Assembly (NCBI GenBank): GCA_023461275.1
Contig: JAEYMI010000043.1
Coordinates: 108,316 to 172,315 of the forward strand
DNA length: 64,000 bases
Reading direction: 5' to 3'
From: Actinomycetes bacterium
GTDB lineage: Bacteria; Actinomycetota; Actinomycetes; Mycobacteriales; Mycobacteriaceae
A program made the position numbers and the translations under genes. Below are positions 1-7,809 of the stretch, piece by piece. The notes under the pieces are model-generated. The model saw only the letters and a list, made by a program, of their open reading frames with translations, had not been told where the DNA came from and did no database searches. Positions within the stretch are counted from its first letter, which is position 1. Each line of letters starts with the position of its first letter.

Positions 1-1183
1 CGTGCTTGACGATCGCGAGCCCCAGGCCGGTACCGCCGGTCAGTCGGGACCGCGCCTTGTCGACGCGGAAGAATCGCTCGAACACCCGGTTCTGGTCGGC
101 GCGCGCGATGCCGATCCCGCGGTCGGTGACCGCGATGGCCACCATCGGCCGGCCGTCGATGGTGGTGATGCGGCGGCTGACCGACACCGTGGTGCGCGCC
201 GGCGAATAGGAGATGGCGTTGGAGATCAGGTTGTTCAGCGCGGTCAGCAGCAGCATCCGATCGCCGCGCACCCGGAAGCCGGCGGGTTCGTCGGCGCGAA
301 GCCGGATGTCGGCGGCCTCCGCGGCAACCGAGGCGGCGTCGATCGCCTCGGCGATCAGGGCGTCGCTGTCGAGCGACTCGAAGGCCTGCGTCTCGCCACC
401 CTGCAAGCGCGACAACGAGATCAGCTCGTTGACCATGGTGCCCAGGCGGGTGGTCTCGCTGACCACCCGTTGGCCGAAGTACTCCACCGAATCCTGATCG
501 TCCGACGATTCCAGCAGCGCTTCGGTCAGCAGCCCGATCGCACCGACCGGCGTCTTGAGTTCATGGGAGACGTTGGCGACGAAGTCGCGGCGGGTGGCCT
601 CCACCCGACGATGCTCGGTGTCGTCGACGCCGTAGACCACGGCATATCGTTCGTCGTCCTGGGACACGAACCGGCCGAGGCAGGCGACCGATTCGATGGT
701 GGGCCGGGTGGCGCGACCGGTGGAAACGAAACCGAGGGCCGACGGTGCGGGACTGAAATCGAAGCGACGCTCGGCCATGGTGTCGAGCACCTCTTTGGCG
801 GCATCCCACACCGCGTCGGCGAGCAGGTGATCACGAACCATGCCGAGTTCGACGGCCCGATGGTTGTAGAGCACGACGTCGCGGAAGTCGTCGACCACGG
901 CAACGGCCATTTCACTGTTGCGCACGATGAGGCTGAGCATCCCGGCCTTGGTGAGCCGACCGTCGGGGGTGCTCGCGGGAACGTCGCCCTCGGCGAGTTC
1001 GGCGGATGCGGGTGCGGCGCGGGGTTCCTCGGCGACCTTGCGTTCCGGCTCGGGAGCCGCCGGTGATGGGCTGGTCAACGCCACTGCCGGCGACGTACGG
1101 TCGCGGCGGGGCCAGAAGCGGCCCACAGCAACACCGCACAGCAACGCCACTGCGATCGCCGCGACAATCCAGGCAACGGTCAC
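1..1183 (-). CDS. senX3: Sensor histidine kinase SenX3 (3' end cut by window edge)
   Basis: Membrane sensor kinase of the SenX3-RegX3 phosphate-responsive two-component system. About 394 codons are present and the last part of the ATPase domain lies beyond base 1. Seen: GTG start at 1183, one hydrophobic segment at about residues 4-21 (mycobacterial SenX3 is usually given two), a Pro/Ala/Glu-rich linker, a PAS-like region around 85-195, the H-box SHELKTP with phospho-acceptor His near residue 207, an N-box (NNLISNA), and a DRGIGI ... GTGLGLAIVKH glycine-rich ATP lid running off the edge. The partner regulator regX3 is expected just outside the window. gpm lies upstream on the same strand, as in mycobacteria. 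Family assignment is firm; the exact start is moderately sure because a TTG two bases upstream is out of frame. Confidence 0.9.
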   Translation of the reverse strand, partial: MTVAWIVAAIAVALLCGVAVGRFWPRRDRTSPAVALTSPSPAAPEPERKVAEEPRAAPASAELAEGDVPASTPDGRLTKAGMLSLIVRNSEMAVAVVDDFRDVVLYNHRAVELGMVRDHLLADAVWDAAKEVLDTMAERRFDFSPAPSALGFVSTGRATRPTIESVACLGRFVSQDDERYAVVYGVDDTEHRRVEATRRDFVANVSHELKTPVGAIGLLTEALLESSDDQDSVEYFGQRVVSETTRLGTMVNELISLSRLQGGETQAFESLDSDALIAEAIDAASVAAEAADIRLRADEPAGFRVRGDRMLLLTALNNLISNAISYSPARTTVSVSRRITTIDGRPMVAIAVTDRGIGIARADQNRVFERFFRVDKARSRLTGGTGLGLAIVKH

Positions 1184-1301
1184 AAGATGCAGCTTACGGC
1201 CCGGCGAATGCCAGGCGTGCGTACCGGCGCACAGTTCGAGAGTTGTTCACACGATGTTCCACGAAACCCCTCACGTCTCGTGGAATCGTGCACCGCGACC
1301 G

Positions 1302-1628
1302 CTACGGTACGGCGACCGCCATGTCCGCGTACTCGGCATTCTCATCGATGAAGTGCCGAACATACGAACAGACGGGAACAACTTGCTTACCCGACGACCG
1401 GATGTCGTCGAGCACGGTGGACACCAGCCGGCCGGCATAACCACGTCCGCTGAACTGCTCGCGCACGACGGTGTGGGTCAGGACCACCTGGTATGGCTCG
1501 GCGACATAGTCGACGTATCCGACGAGTTCGTCGCCGGCCATCGGGTCGTCGGGGTCCGCGGCGATATACGCCTCGTAGCGTTCCTGCGCGACGGAATGTC
1601 GGATTCGAACCGTGTCAGCCTCCACCAT
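1302..1628 (-). CDS. Small GNAT-like N-acetyltransferase (YjdJ/COG2388 type)
   Basis: A 108-residue protein whose core, VVLTHTVVREQFSGRGYAGRL, is the acetyl-CoA pyrophosphate-binding loop of the GNAT fold in its minimal version (about 90-110 residues). The later segment VPVCSYVRHFIDENAEY is characteristic of the YjdJ-like subgroup, where a conserved Cys near the C-terminus is thought to take part in acetyl transfer. The substrate is unknown. It sits between gpm and senX3 on the same strand, with about 120 bp on either side, so it is probably transcribed alone or by read-through. Family call is firm; no physiological role can be read from the sequence. Confidence 0.85.
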   Translation of the reverse strand: MVEADTVRIRHSVAQERYEAYIAADPDDPMAGDELVGYVDYVAEPYQVVLTHTVVREQFSGRGYAGRLVSTVLDDIRSSGKQVVPVCSYVRHFIDENAEYADMAVAVP

Positions 1629-1743
1629 GTGACCAATGTAGCGCGCGTCACATTAGGGACGCCATGAAGATTGTGTTACGAGACACAACTCTCAGGTACC
1701 AGGCGTACCAGCAGGAACAGTGGTCACTTCCGACTCAGCGGCG

Positions 1744-1783
1744 TTACTTCAGGGGGTTTACTTCTGAGGGTTACTTCTGCCCC
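1744..1783. repeat. Threefold 13-14 bp tandem repeat over the gpm stop codon
   Basis: TTACTTC followed by a G-run begins at 1744, 1758 and 1771. The copy at 1771 holds the TAA stop of gpm (minus strand), and the other two lie directly downstream of the gene and repeat the stop out of frame. It is one of a set of similar 3'-end duplications in this window. Confidence 0.7.
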
Positions 1784-2517
1784 TGTGCGGCCACGGCTGC
1801 AGCACCGGCCGCTGCGGCTTCCGGATCGAGGTAGGTGCCACCCGGATTGAGCGGCTTCAGGTTCTCGTCGAGGTCGTAGCGCAGCGGGTTGCCGGTCGGG
1901 ATGTTCAGGCCGGCGATGTCTGCGTCGGAGATGCCGTCGAGGTACTTCACCAGCGCGCGCAACGAGTTGCCGTGGGCGGCGATCAGAACCGTCTTGCCCG
2001 AGGTGATGTCGGGGGCGATGGTCTCGGTGAAGTACGGGATCATCCGCTCGACGACGTCCTTGAGGCACTCGGTCAGCGGCACCTCGGGGAGGTCGGCGTA
2101 GCGGGGGTCGCCGGTCTGGCTGTACTCGCCGTCGGGATCGATGGGCGGCGGCGGGGTGTCGTAGCTACGACGCCAGAGCATGAACTGCTCGTTGCCGTAC
2201 TTCTCCAGCGTGTCCGCCTTGTTCAGGCCCTGCAGCGCGCCGTAGTGGCGCTCGTTGAGTCGCCAGTCTCGCTTGACCGGAATCCAGTGCCGGTCGGCGG
2301 CGTCGAGCGCGATCTGGGCGGTCGAGATCGCCCGTCGGAGCAACGACGTGTACAGCAGATCCGGGAGCAGGCCGTGCTCGACGAGCAACTCACCCGCCCG
2401 CTTGGCCTCCGCCTTGCCCTTGTCGGTGAGCGCCACGTCGACCCAACCCGTGAACTGGTTGGACGCGTTCCATTCGCTCTCACCGTGCCGCATCAGAATC
2501 AGGGTGCCGTTGCTCAT
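1771..2517 (-). CDS. gpmA: 2,3-bisphosphoglycerate-dependent phosphoglycerate mutase
   Basis: Glycolytic enzyme interconverting 3- and 2-phosphoglycerate through a phosphohistidine intermediate; cytosolic. The 248-residue length is standard for the family. Seen: the RHGESEWN motif (residues 10-17) with the phospho-acceptor His, the substrate-binding stretch around [14 protein letters not shown] (about 87-100), and the second catalytic His in [15 protein letters not shown] near 185. The C-terminus ends in an Ala-rich tail. It lies upstream of senX3 as gpm1 does in M. tuberculosis. A long inverted repeat separates it from the ligase gene upstream, so it probably has its own promoter. The ATG at 2517 has only a weak ribosome-binding site (GGAAAAC), but family length supports it. 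Confidence 0.96.
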   Translation of the reverse strand: MSNGTLILMRHGESEWNASNQFTGWVDVALTDKGKAEAKRAGELLVEHGLLPDLLYTSLLRRAISTAQIALDAADRHWIPVKRDWRLNERHYGALQGLNKADTLEKYGNEQFMLWRRSYDTPPPPIDPDGEYSQTGDPRYADLPEVPLTECLKDVVERMIPYFTETIAPDITSGKTVLIAAHGNSLRALVKYLDGISDADIAGLNIPTGNPLRYDLDENLKPLNPGGTYLDPEAAAAGAAAVAAQGQK

Positions 2518-2581
2518 GGCAGTCAGTTTTCCACACCGGAGCGTCGGGGTCGCGGCGGCTGGGATTGTGGCGTCGGGCCGC

Positions 2582-2655
2582 CCCTGAAAACCGCACGGCA
2601 GCGCTCGGGTATCGACATATCGCCGTCAGAACCCGCTCGGGTGCGGTTTTCAGGG
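2582..2655. terminator. 74-bp inverted repeat between the ligase gene and gpm
   Basis: Perfect 15-bp arms CCCTGAAAACCGCAC (2582-2596) and GTGCGGTTTTCAGGG (2641-2655) enclose a 44-bp loop. The loop also contains a direct repeat of CGCTCGGGT. The element starts 9 bp after the ligase stop and ends before gpm, so it may terminate the ligase transcript. The long loop is unusual for an intrinsic terminator, and there is no U-tract. Confidence 0.55.
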
Positions 2656-2664
2656 ACCGGGGAG

Positions 2665-4269
2665 CTACTTTCGCAAGTCCTTGCGGAGGATCTTGCCCGA
2701 CGCCGACTTCGGGATCGCCTCGATGAACTCGACGGCGCGAACCTTCTTGTGCGGAGCCACCTTTGACGCGACGAACTCGATGACCTCGTCGGCGCTCAGA
2801 CCGGAATCGGGCTGGGAGACGACGAAAGCCTTCGGGATCTCCTCGCCGGTCTCCTCCTCGATCACGCCGACCACCGCGGTGTCGGCAATCTTGGGATGGG
2901 TCAGCAGCAGCGCCTCGAGTTCGGCGGGCGGCACCTGATAGCCCTTGTACTTGATGAGTTCCTTGAGCCGGTCGACGATGTAGACGCAGCCGGTGGGGTC
3001 GACCTGTGCCATGTCACCGGTGTGCAGGAAGCCGTCGGCGTCGATGGTGTCGGCGGTGGCCTGGTCGTTGTTGAGGTAGCCCAGCATCACGTTCGGTCCC
3101 TTGACCCACAGCTCGCCGGGCGCCGAAAGTCCTTCGGCGGGAAGCGGGATCTCGTCGCCGGTGGCCGGGTCGATGATCTTGTTCTCGCTGTTGGGGATGG
3201 CCCAGCCGGTCGACGACAGCGGCGGCTCGGGCAGCCCGAGCACAGCCATGTCGGTCGGGATGAGGTGGCTGACCGGGGAGAGCTCGCTCATGCCGTAGCC
3301 CTGCAGCATGTGCAGGTCCAGCCGCTTGGCGACGGCCTTGCCGAGCTCGTCGTCGAGCGGTGCGGCACCCGAGAGCATGGTGTGCAGCGACGAGAGGTCG
3401 TAGTTGTCGACGATGGGGTGCTTGGCCAGCGCGACCGCGACCGGCGGTGCGATGAAGGCGTAGGTGACCTTGTGGTTCTGGATGTTTTCCAGGAACTCGA
3501 CGAGGTCGAACTTCGGCATCACCACCAGGCTCGCCCGCGCCCGCAACGCGGCATTGAGCAGCACCGTCATGCCGTAGATGTGGAAGAACGGCAGGACCGC
3601 GACGATCACGTCGTCGGCCTTCATGCCCTGCAGCGGCGCGATCTGCGCGACGTTGGCCACCAGGTTGGTGTGGCTGAGCATCACGCCCTTGGGATTGCCG
3701 GTGGTACCCGAGCTGTACGGCAGTACCGCGATGTGGGTGGCCGGGTCGAAGGAGACGTCGGGCGCCGGCAGGTTCGGTCCCAGCAGGTCGACGGCATTGG
3801 GATGACCCGACGCGGCTTCACCCTCACCGTCGAGGATGATCACGTTGCCCTTCGGAATGCCGACGGTGTCGGCCGCCTCGAGTGCCTGCGTCGCCATCGG
3901 CGAGATGGTGATCAGCATCTTCGCGCCGGAATCGGTGAGCTGCTTGGCGATCTCGTTCGCAGTGAACAGTGCGTTGATGGTGGTCGCGGTGCCGCCGGCC
4001 CGCAGGATGCCGTGGAAGACCGTCGCGAAGGCGGGGATGTTGGGCGACAGGACGCCGACCACATCGCCGACGCCGATGCCGCGGGCGGCCAATGCCCCGG
4101 CGGCAGCGTTGATCTGCCCGACGAGCTGCCGGTAGGTGGTCTTCTGATCCGACTTGGGGTCGATCAGCGCGACGCGGTCGAGGTCGTCGTCGGCGATCGA
4201 TCCGAACAGGAACTCGAAGACGCTGACCGCGGGGATCTCGACGTCGGGGTAGGGGTTCTTGAAGCTCAT
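2665..4269 (-). CDS. AMP-forming acyl/aryl-CoA ligase, 4-coumarate-CoA ligase family
   Basis: Adenylates a carboxylic acid and transfers it to coenzyme A. The 534-residue protein has all ANL-superfamily motifs in order: P-loop-like A3 YSSGTTGNPKGVML (185-198), GYGMSE (about 320), the hinge TGD near 410, DRLKELIKYKGYQVPPAELE (about 425-444) and the catalytic Lys in PKSASGKILRKDLRK at the C-terminus. The spacing and the QGYGMSELSP block are typical of plant-4CL-like bacterial ligases rather than very-long-chain FadD proteins. It interrupts the otherwise mycobacteria-like mshA-ybjN-gpm order. A strong SD (GGAGGTGCC) precedes ATG 4269 and abuts an inverted repeat. The substrate (aromatic or medium-chain acid) cannot be told from sequence. 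Confidence 0.9.
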   Translation of the reverse strand: MSFKNPYPDVEIPAVSVFEFLFGSIADDDLDRVALIDPKSDQKTTYRQLVGQINAAAGALAARGIGVGDVVGVLSPNIPAFATVFHGILRAGGTATTINALFTANEIAKQLTDSGAKMLITISPMATQALEAADTVGIPKGNVIILDGEGEAASGHPNAVDLLGPNLPAPDVSFDPATHIAVLPYSSGTTGNPKGVMLSHTNLVANVAQIAPLQGMKADDVIVAVLPFFHIYGMTVLLNAALRARASLVVMPKFDLVEFLENIQNHKVTYAFIAPPVAVALAKHPIVDNYDLSSLHTMLSGAAPLDDELGKAVAKRLDLHMLQGYGMSELSPVSHLIPTDMAVLGLPEPPLSSTGWAIPNSENKIIDPATGDEIPLPAEGLSAPGELWVKGPNVMLGYLNNDQATADTIDADGFLHTGDMAQVDPTGCVYIVDRLKELIKYKGYQVPPAELEALLLTHPKIADTAVVGVIEEETGEEIPKAFVVSQPDSGLSADEVIEFVASKVAPHKKVRAVEFIEAIPKSASGKILRKDLRK

Positions 4270-4276
4270 GGCACCT

Positions 4277-4312
4277 CCGTTGATGAAACGTTGCCATCGA
4301 TCGTATCAACGG
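4277..4312. promoter_or_regulatory. Inverted repeat abutting the ligase ribosome-binding site
   Basis: CCGTTGAT (4277-4284) and ATCAACGG (4305-4312) are perfect 8-bp arms separated by 20 bp. In the ligase mRNA the proximal arm runs directly into the SD AGGTGCC before the ATG, so it could be a repressor operator or an RNA stem that masks the ribosome site. No direct evidence decides between them. Confidence 0.4.
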
Positions 4313-4338
4313 CCATTGCCACGATGTGACGTGGACCT

Positions 4339-4923
4339 CTACGGTGCCTCGTGGTCGAGAACCGACGTCTCGCCTGGCACATATCGGCCGCTCAGCGGCT
4401 CACCCGGCTCGGGCAGCGAGTCCTTGTCGATGAGGTGCTCGAAGGCGAGCAGGTTGGCCAGCGACTCCCCACGTGAGACGCGCCAGGCCCACTCGCGTCG
4501 GATCGACGTCGCGAATCCCAACTCGAGGAGGGTGTTGAAGTCGCCGTCGGCGGCCTCGAGCACCTGCCCGAGGACGCGGTCGAGTTCGTCGGGACTCAGC
4601 GCGTCGGCCGAGATGCGTCCGACGAGGTAGATGTCCCCGATGTTGTCGATGGTGTAGGCCACGCCGTAGAGCCGCCGGTTGCGTTTGAGCAGGTAACGGT
4701 AGACCGCGTCGAGATTCTCGTCGGGATGCCGGCAGACGAAGGCCTCCAGACGGATTCCATACGGCCCGGCGGTGAGCAGCACGGTGGTCTTGAGCTTGCG
4801 CTCACCGGGCAGGTCCAACACGATGTGCTCGGTCTGCGCCGATCCGGAACTCTTCCGCGTGTAGTCGATCTCGCGTTCGGTCAGGGCATCCTCGAGCAAC
4901 GCGACGATGTCTTCGTGACTCAC
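4339..4923 (-). CDS. YbjN domain protein (Rv0487-like)
   Basis: A 194-residue cytosolic protein of the bacterial YbjN sensory-transduction family, which shares a secretion-chaperone-like (SycE-type) alpha/beta fold. The function in actinobacteria is not established. Seen: an N-terminal helix (IVALLEDALTEREIDYTRK), a central antiparallel sheet with the VFCR-like segment EAFVCRHPDENLDAVYRYLLKRN, and a helical C-terminus. There is no signal peptide or membrane helix. It lies downstream of mshA on the same strand with a 60-bp gap, the arrangement of Rv0486-Rv0487, so co-transcription is likely. The mycobacterial lysE-like gene that follows is absent here, its place taken by the CoA ligase. Confidence 0.85.
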   Translation of the reverse strand: MSHEDIVALLEDALTEREIDYTRKSSGSAQTEHIVLDLPGERKLKTTVLLTAGPYGIRLEAFVCRHPDENLDAVYRYLLKRNRRLYGVAYTIDNIGDIYLVGRISADALSPDELDRVLGQVLEAADGDFNTLLELGFATSIRREWAWRVSRGESLANLLAFEHLIDKDSLPEPGEPLSGRYVPGETSVLDHEAP

Positions 4924-4983
4924 CTGATCATCCCTTCTCGATCATCGATCCCGCCTGTCCTGGTCATTTCTCGGCAGGCTCGA

Positions 4984-6336
4984 TCACTGTTGTCCGGCAG
5001 GCGCTTTCATGCGCAGCCGACGCCAGCGGCGCCCACCACGCCGCGACTGCGGTGCGTCAGGTACCGCTCGGCCCGCAGTCATACCGAACGACCGCATGGC
5101 CTCTGAATAACTGTGCAGCAGTTGGTCGGTGGTGTGGTCCCAGGAGAACAGCTCGGCATGCGCGCGGGCCTTGCCTCCCATCGCCACCATCCGGTCCGGT
5201 TGCGCGAGAAGCTTTTCCAGGGCATTCGTCCAGTCACCGATCTGATGACCGGGCACCAGCACCCCGGTTTCACCGTTGCGCACCGCGACACCGAGACCAC
5301 CGACGTCGGCGGCGACAACGGGGATCCCACAAGCCTGCGCTTCGATCGCGACGAGCCCGAAGCTCTCCGAATAGCTGGGCACCGCAACCAGATTCGACGC
5401 GCGGTAGACCTGCGCCAGGCGGGCCGCGGGCTGTGGCGGCAGGAACGTCACCTCCTCGGCGATGCCGAGTTCGGCGGCAAGGTCGATCAGTGCGGTCGGA
5501 CGGTCGAGTCCCGAGCCCGACGGCCCGCCGACGATCAGCACCCGCACCGGCCTGCCGTCGGCGCGGCCCCGCCGGATCAATGGCGCTGCGGCGCCGAGCA
5601 ATACGTCGGGAGCCTTGAGTGGCTGGATGCGCCCGACAAAGGTCAGCACGGTCTCGTCGGCGGCCAGCCCGAGGTCGGCGCGCGCCTGCGATCGCGATCC
5701 CGGTCGATAGCAGTCCAGATCCGCTCCCGGGGTGACCACGTCGATGCGCGACGAGTCCGCGTGATACATCGAAACCAGTTCGGCTGCTTCGGTTTCGGTG
5801 TTGGCGACCAGACGGTCGGCCTCGTCGACCACCTGCTGTTCGCCGATCTCACGCAGCCGTGGTTCCGCGGTGTCCCCTGCGGCCAGCGAGGCGTTCTTGA
5901 CCGCGGCCAGCGTGTGCGCGGTGTGCACCAGCGGCACCCCCCAACGGTCGCGTGCCAGCCAGCCAACCTGCCCCGACAGCCAGTAGTGCGAGTGGATGAG
6001 GTCGTAGTAGCCGGGCGCGTGCGAGGCCTCGGCCCGCAGCACGTTCGCGGTGAAGGCGCACAGCTGGGCCGGGAGGTCACGCTTGTCGAGCCCTTCGAAC
6101 GGGCCCGCGACGATGTGCCGCACGGTCACCCCGGGCGCTGCGGCCACCACCGGCGCATCCGACGACGACGTGGCCCGGGTGAAGATCTCCACCTCGACGC
6201 CGCGTCGGGCCAGTCGGGTCGCGGTCTGCCACACGTAGACATTCATCCCGCCGGCGTCACCGGTGCCCGGCTGCGCCAGCGGCGAGGTATGCACCGAGAT
6301 GAGTGCCACACGCCGCGGCGTCGGGAGAGCGGTCAT
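4984..6336 (-). CDS. mshA: D-inositol-3-phosphate glycosyltransferase (mycothiol synthesis)
   Basis: First committed enzyme of mycothiol synthesis: transfers GlcNAc from UDP-GlcNAc to 1-L-inositol-1-phosphate. The 450-residue GT-B (GT4) protein begins [25 protein letters not shown] (nucleotide and inositol-phosphate loop), then HSHYWLSG (about 110), a [15 protein letters not shown] block (about 230-245) and the donor-binding motif [22 protein letters not shown] (about 335-355) with the E-x7-E pair. The basic tail [13 protein letters not shown] is longer than strictly needed for the fold. Start ATG 6336 fits the family. Its synteny with ybjN and gpm matches mycobacteria. The promoter should lie in the divergent region 6337-6693. 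Confidence 0.95.
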   Translation of the reverse strand: MTALPTPRRVALISVHTSPLAQPGTGDAGGMNVYVWQTATRLARRGVEVEIFTRATSSSDAPVVAAAPGVTVRHIVAGPFEGLDKRDLPAQLCAFTANVLRAEASHAPGYYDLIHSHYWLSGQVGWLARDRWGVPLVHTAHTLAAVKNASLAAGDTAEPRLREIGEQQVVDEADRLVANTETEAAELVSMYHADSSRIDVVTPGADLDCYRPGSRSQARADLGLAADETVLTFVGRIQPLKAPDVLLGAAAPLIRRGRADGRPVRVLIVGGPSGSGLDRPTALIDLAAELGIAEEVTFLPPQPAARLAQVYRASNLVAVPSYSESFGLVAIEAQACGIPVVAADVGGLGVAVRNGETGVLVPGHQIGDWTNALEKLLAQPDRMVAMGGKARAHAELFSWDHTTDQLLHSYSEAMRSFGMTAGRAVPDAPQSRRGGRRWRRLRMKAPAGQQ

Positions 6337-6693
6337 GATCTCCAGCGTAGAGCGTGTCTCCGATTACTTCTGCGAGGTATTGGTGGAATCGATTGGTCTC
6401 TGGCAAGGCGGAGGAGGGAGCGATAGCGGCGCTATCGTGACCGACGACAACGCAGCCAGGGGGCAATCGAGCCGCCAAGACCCGCAAAGGGTAATGGGAG
6501 ACACGCTCTCGCCAACGGTTCGAGAACAATTCCCTGGTGAGCCGTTGGACCCGGGGTGCCCCGGCAAACACCTGGTCGGTCCGGCCCCGGCGACATGTGG
6601 ATTATCAGCTTTGATGATCCCGCACACGCTGCACCACGTCGGCCGCGTAGCGTCGAACATGTGGTCGGGCCACTCCGGAATCGGTGTGCGGCG
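6337..6693. promoter_or_regulatory. Divergent intergenic region, mshA / glycoside hydrolase
   Basis: A 357-bp region between two divergent genes, with no convincing small gene. It holds a perfect palindrome, CGATAGC-GGC-GCTATCG (6421-6437), about 90 bp upstream of mshA, which could be an operator. The following G-rich stretch up to 6600 contains several GC-rich inverted segments; I looked for ydaO, c-di-GMP and cobalamin riboswitch signatures here and could not fit any. Confidence 0.4.
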
Positions 6694-7809
6694 ATGGCCC
6701 GGATCGCCGGGACCCTCGCCGTCACCGCTGCGGTGCTCGCCGGCTGCACCAGCGCCGGCACCGAACGCGCATCCTCCGCCACGCCGCCGGCGCCCAACGG
6801 GGCGTCCGCTCCGGCACGGGTGACCGCCACCGGCGCCCAGTTCCATCTCGACGGACGTCCCTGGTGGCCCACCGGCTTCGACGCCTACCAACTCGCCACG
6901 GACTACACGATCAACGACGGATGCGGCGCCCAGGTCGACCTCGACGCCTACTTCGGTGCGCTGCCACCCCGATCACTTACGCGCTTCGACCTCTACGCAT
7001 CACTGGTGATCGACCGCAAGAGCGGGATACCCGACTTCCACAAGGTCGACGCGATCTTCGAGGCGGCCCACCGACACGACCAGCTGGTCATCCCGGTCCT
7101 CGCCGCCGGCGCCGGCGGCTGCGAGGGCGGGACCTTCAAGGATCACGACTGGTATGCCCGGGGCTGGCGCACGGCTCCCGGCGCCGGTCGGATGACCTAC
7201 CAGCAGTGGCTCAACGTCGCGGTCTCGCGCTGGCGCAGCCAACCGTCGGTGGCCGGCTGGGAACCGGTCGGAGAACCCGAACCCTCCCGGTGCCGTACCG
7301 CGAGCTGCCCGATCAGCGAGCGCAGTTGTCCGTCTGACGCCGCGCAGGTTCTCAGCCGGTTCTTCGACGATGCCGGCGCCATAGTGCATTCGCTCGATCC
7401 GCACCGACTCATCTTCAGCGGACTGACCGGCGGAGACCAGTGCGGAACAGTCGGAGACGACTACTCGACGATCGCGCGATCGTCGGGTGTCGATGTCCTC
7501 GATTTCCACGACTATCCCGACGACACGCCACCGTCGTTCGACTACGCCCGCGAACTGAGGATCCGGGTATCGCAGGCCACCGCGGCCGGTAAACCCTTGT
7601 CGGTCAATGAGATCGGCATGAAGGCCGGCTCCTGTCTGAACCTCTCCGAACGCGCCGACATCGTGTCGGCGCGGATTCGCGATCAACGTGCGGCTGGTAC
7701 CGCCGGTGCCCTGCTCTGGGCGTTCGTGCCCGATCCCCGTACCGATCAGTGCACCTTCGACATCGGCCCGAAGGATCCGCTGTGGAACGTGATCGGCTCG
7801 ACCGGCTGA
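6694..7809 (+). CDS. Clan-A glycoside hydrolase lipoprotein (GH5-like)
   Basis: Predicted surface lipoprotein hydrolase of beta-glycans. From ATG 6694 the 371-residue protein starts MARIAGTLAVTAAVLAGC, a signal peptide with lipobox LAGC (Cys18), then a Ser/Thr/Pro linker and a (beta/alpha)8-type domain. Likely catalytic acid/base is Glu194 in GWEPVGEPEP and likely nucleophile is Glu306 in SVNEIGM. The usual Asn before the acid/base Glu is Gly here. About ten Cys residues suggest disulfides, consistent with export. It is convergent with and adjacent to the four-gene BcsA/BcsB-like set (7810-14580), so it may play the role that the cellulase BcsZ plays in cellulose loci. An upstream in-frame start at 6556 would bury the signal peptide and is disfavoured. 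Confidence 0.75.
   Translation: MARIAGTLAVTAAVLAGCTSAGTERASSATPPAPNGASAPARVTATGAQFHLDGRPWWPTGFDAYQLATDYTINDGCGAQVDLDAYFGALPPRSLTRFDLYASLVIDRKSGIPDFHKVDAIFEAAHRHDQLVIPVLAAGAGGCEGGTFKDHDWYARGWRTAPGAGRMTYQQWLNVAVSRWRSQPSVAGWEPVGEPEPSRCRTASCPISERSCPSDAAQVLSRFFDDAGAIVHSLDPHRLIFSGLTGGDQCGTVGDDYSTIARSSGVDVLDFHDYPDDTPPSFDYARELRIRVSQATAAGKPLSVNEIGMKAGSCLNLSERADIVSARIRDQRAAGTAGALLWAFVPDPRTDQCTFDIGPKDPLWNVIGSTG

Noticed and set aside
2..1066. Long plus-strand reading frame opposite senX3
   Set aside because: It is the antisense shadow of a clear histidine kinase gene; its translation has no recognisable domain and high-GC DNA produces such frames throughout the window.
6440..6640. Possible riboswitch upstream of the glycoside hydrolase
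   Set aside because: I looked for ydaO (c-di-AMP), GEMM (c-di-GMP) and cobalamin signatures. Short matches such as CCGCAAAGGG exist but the conserved cores and pairing pattern do not fit.
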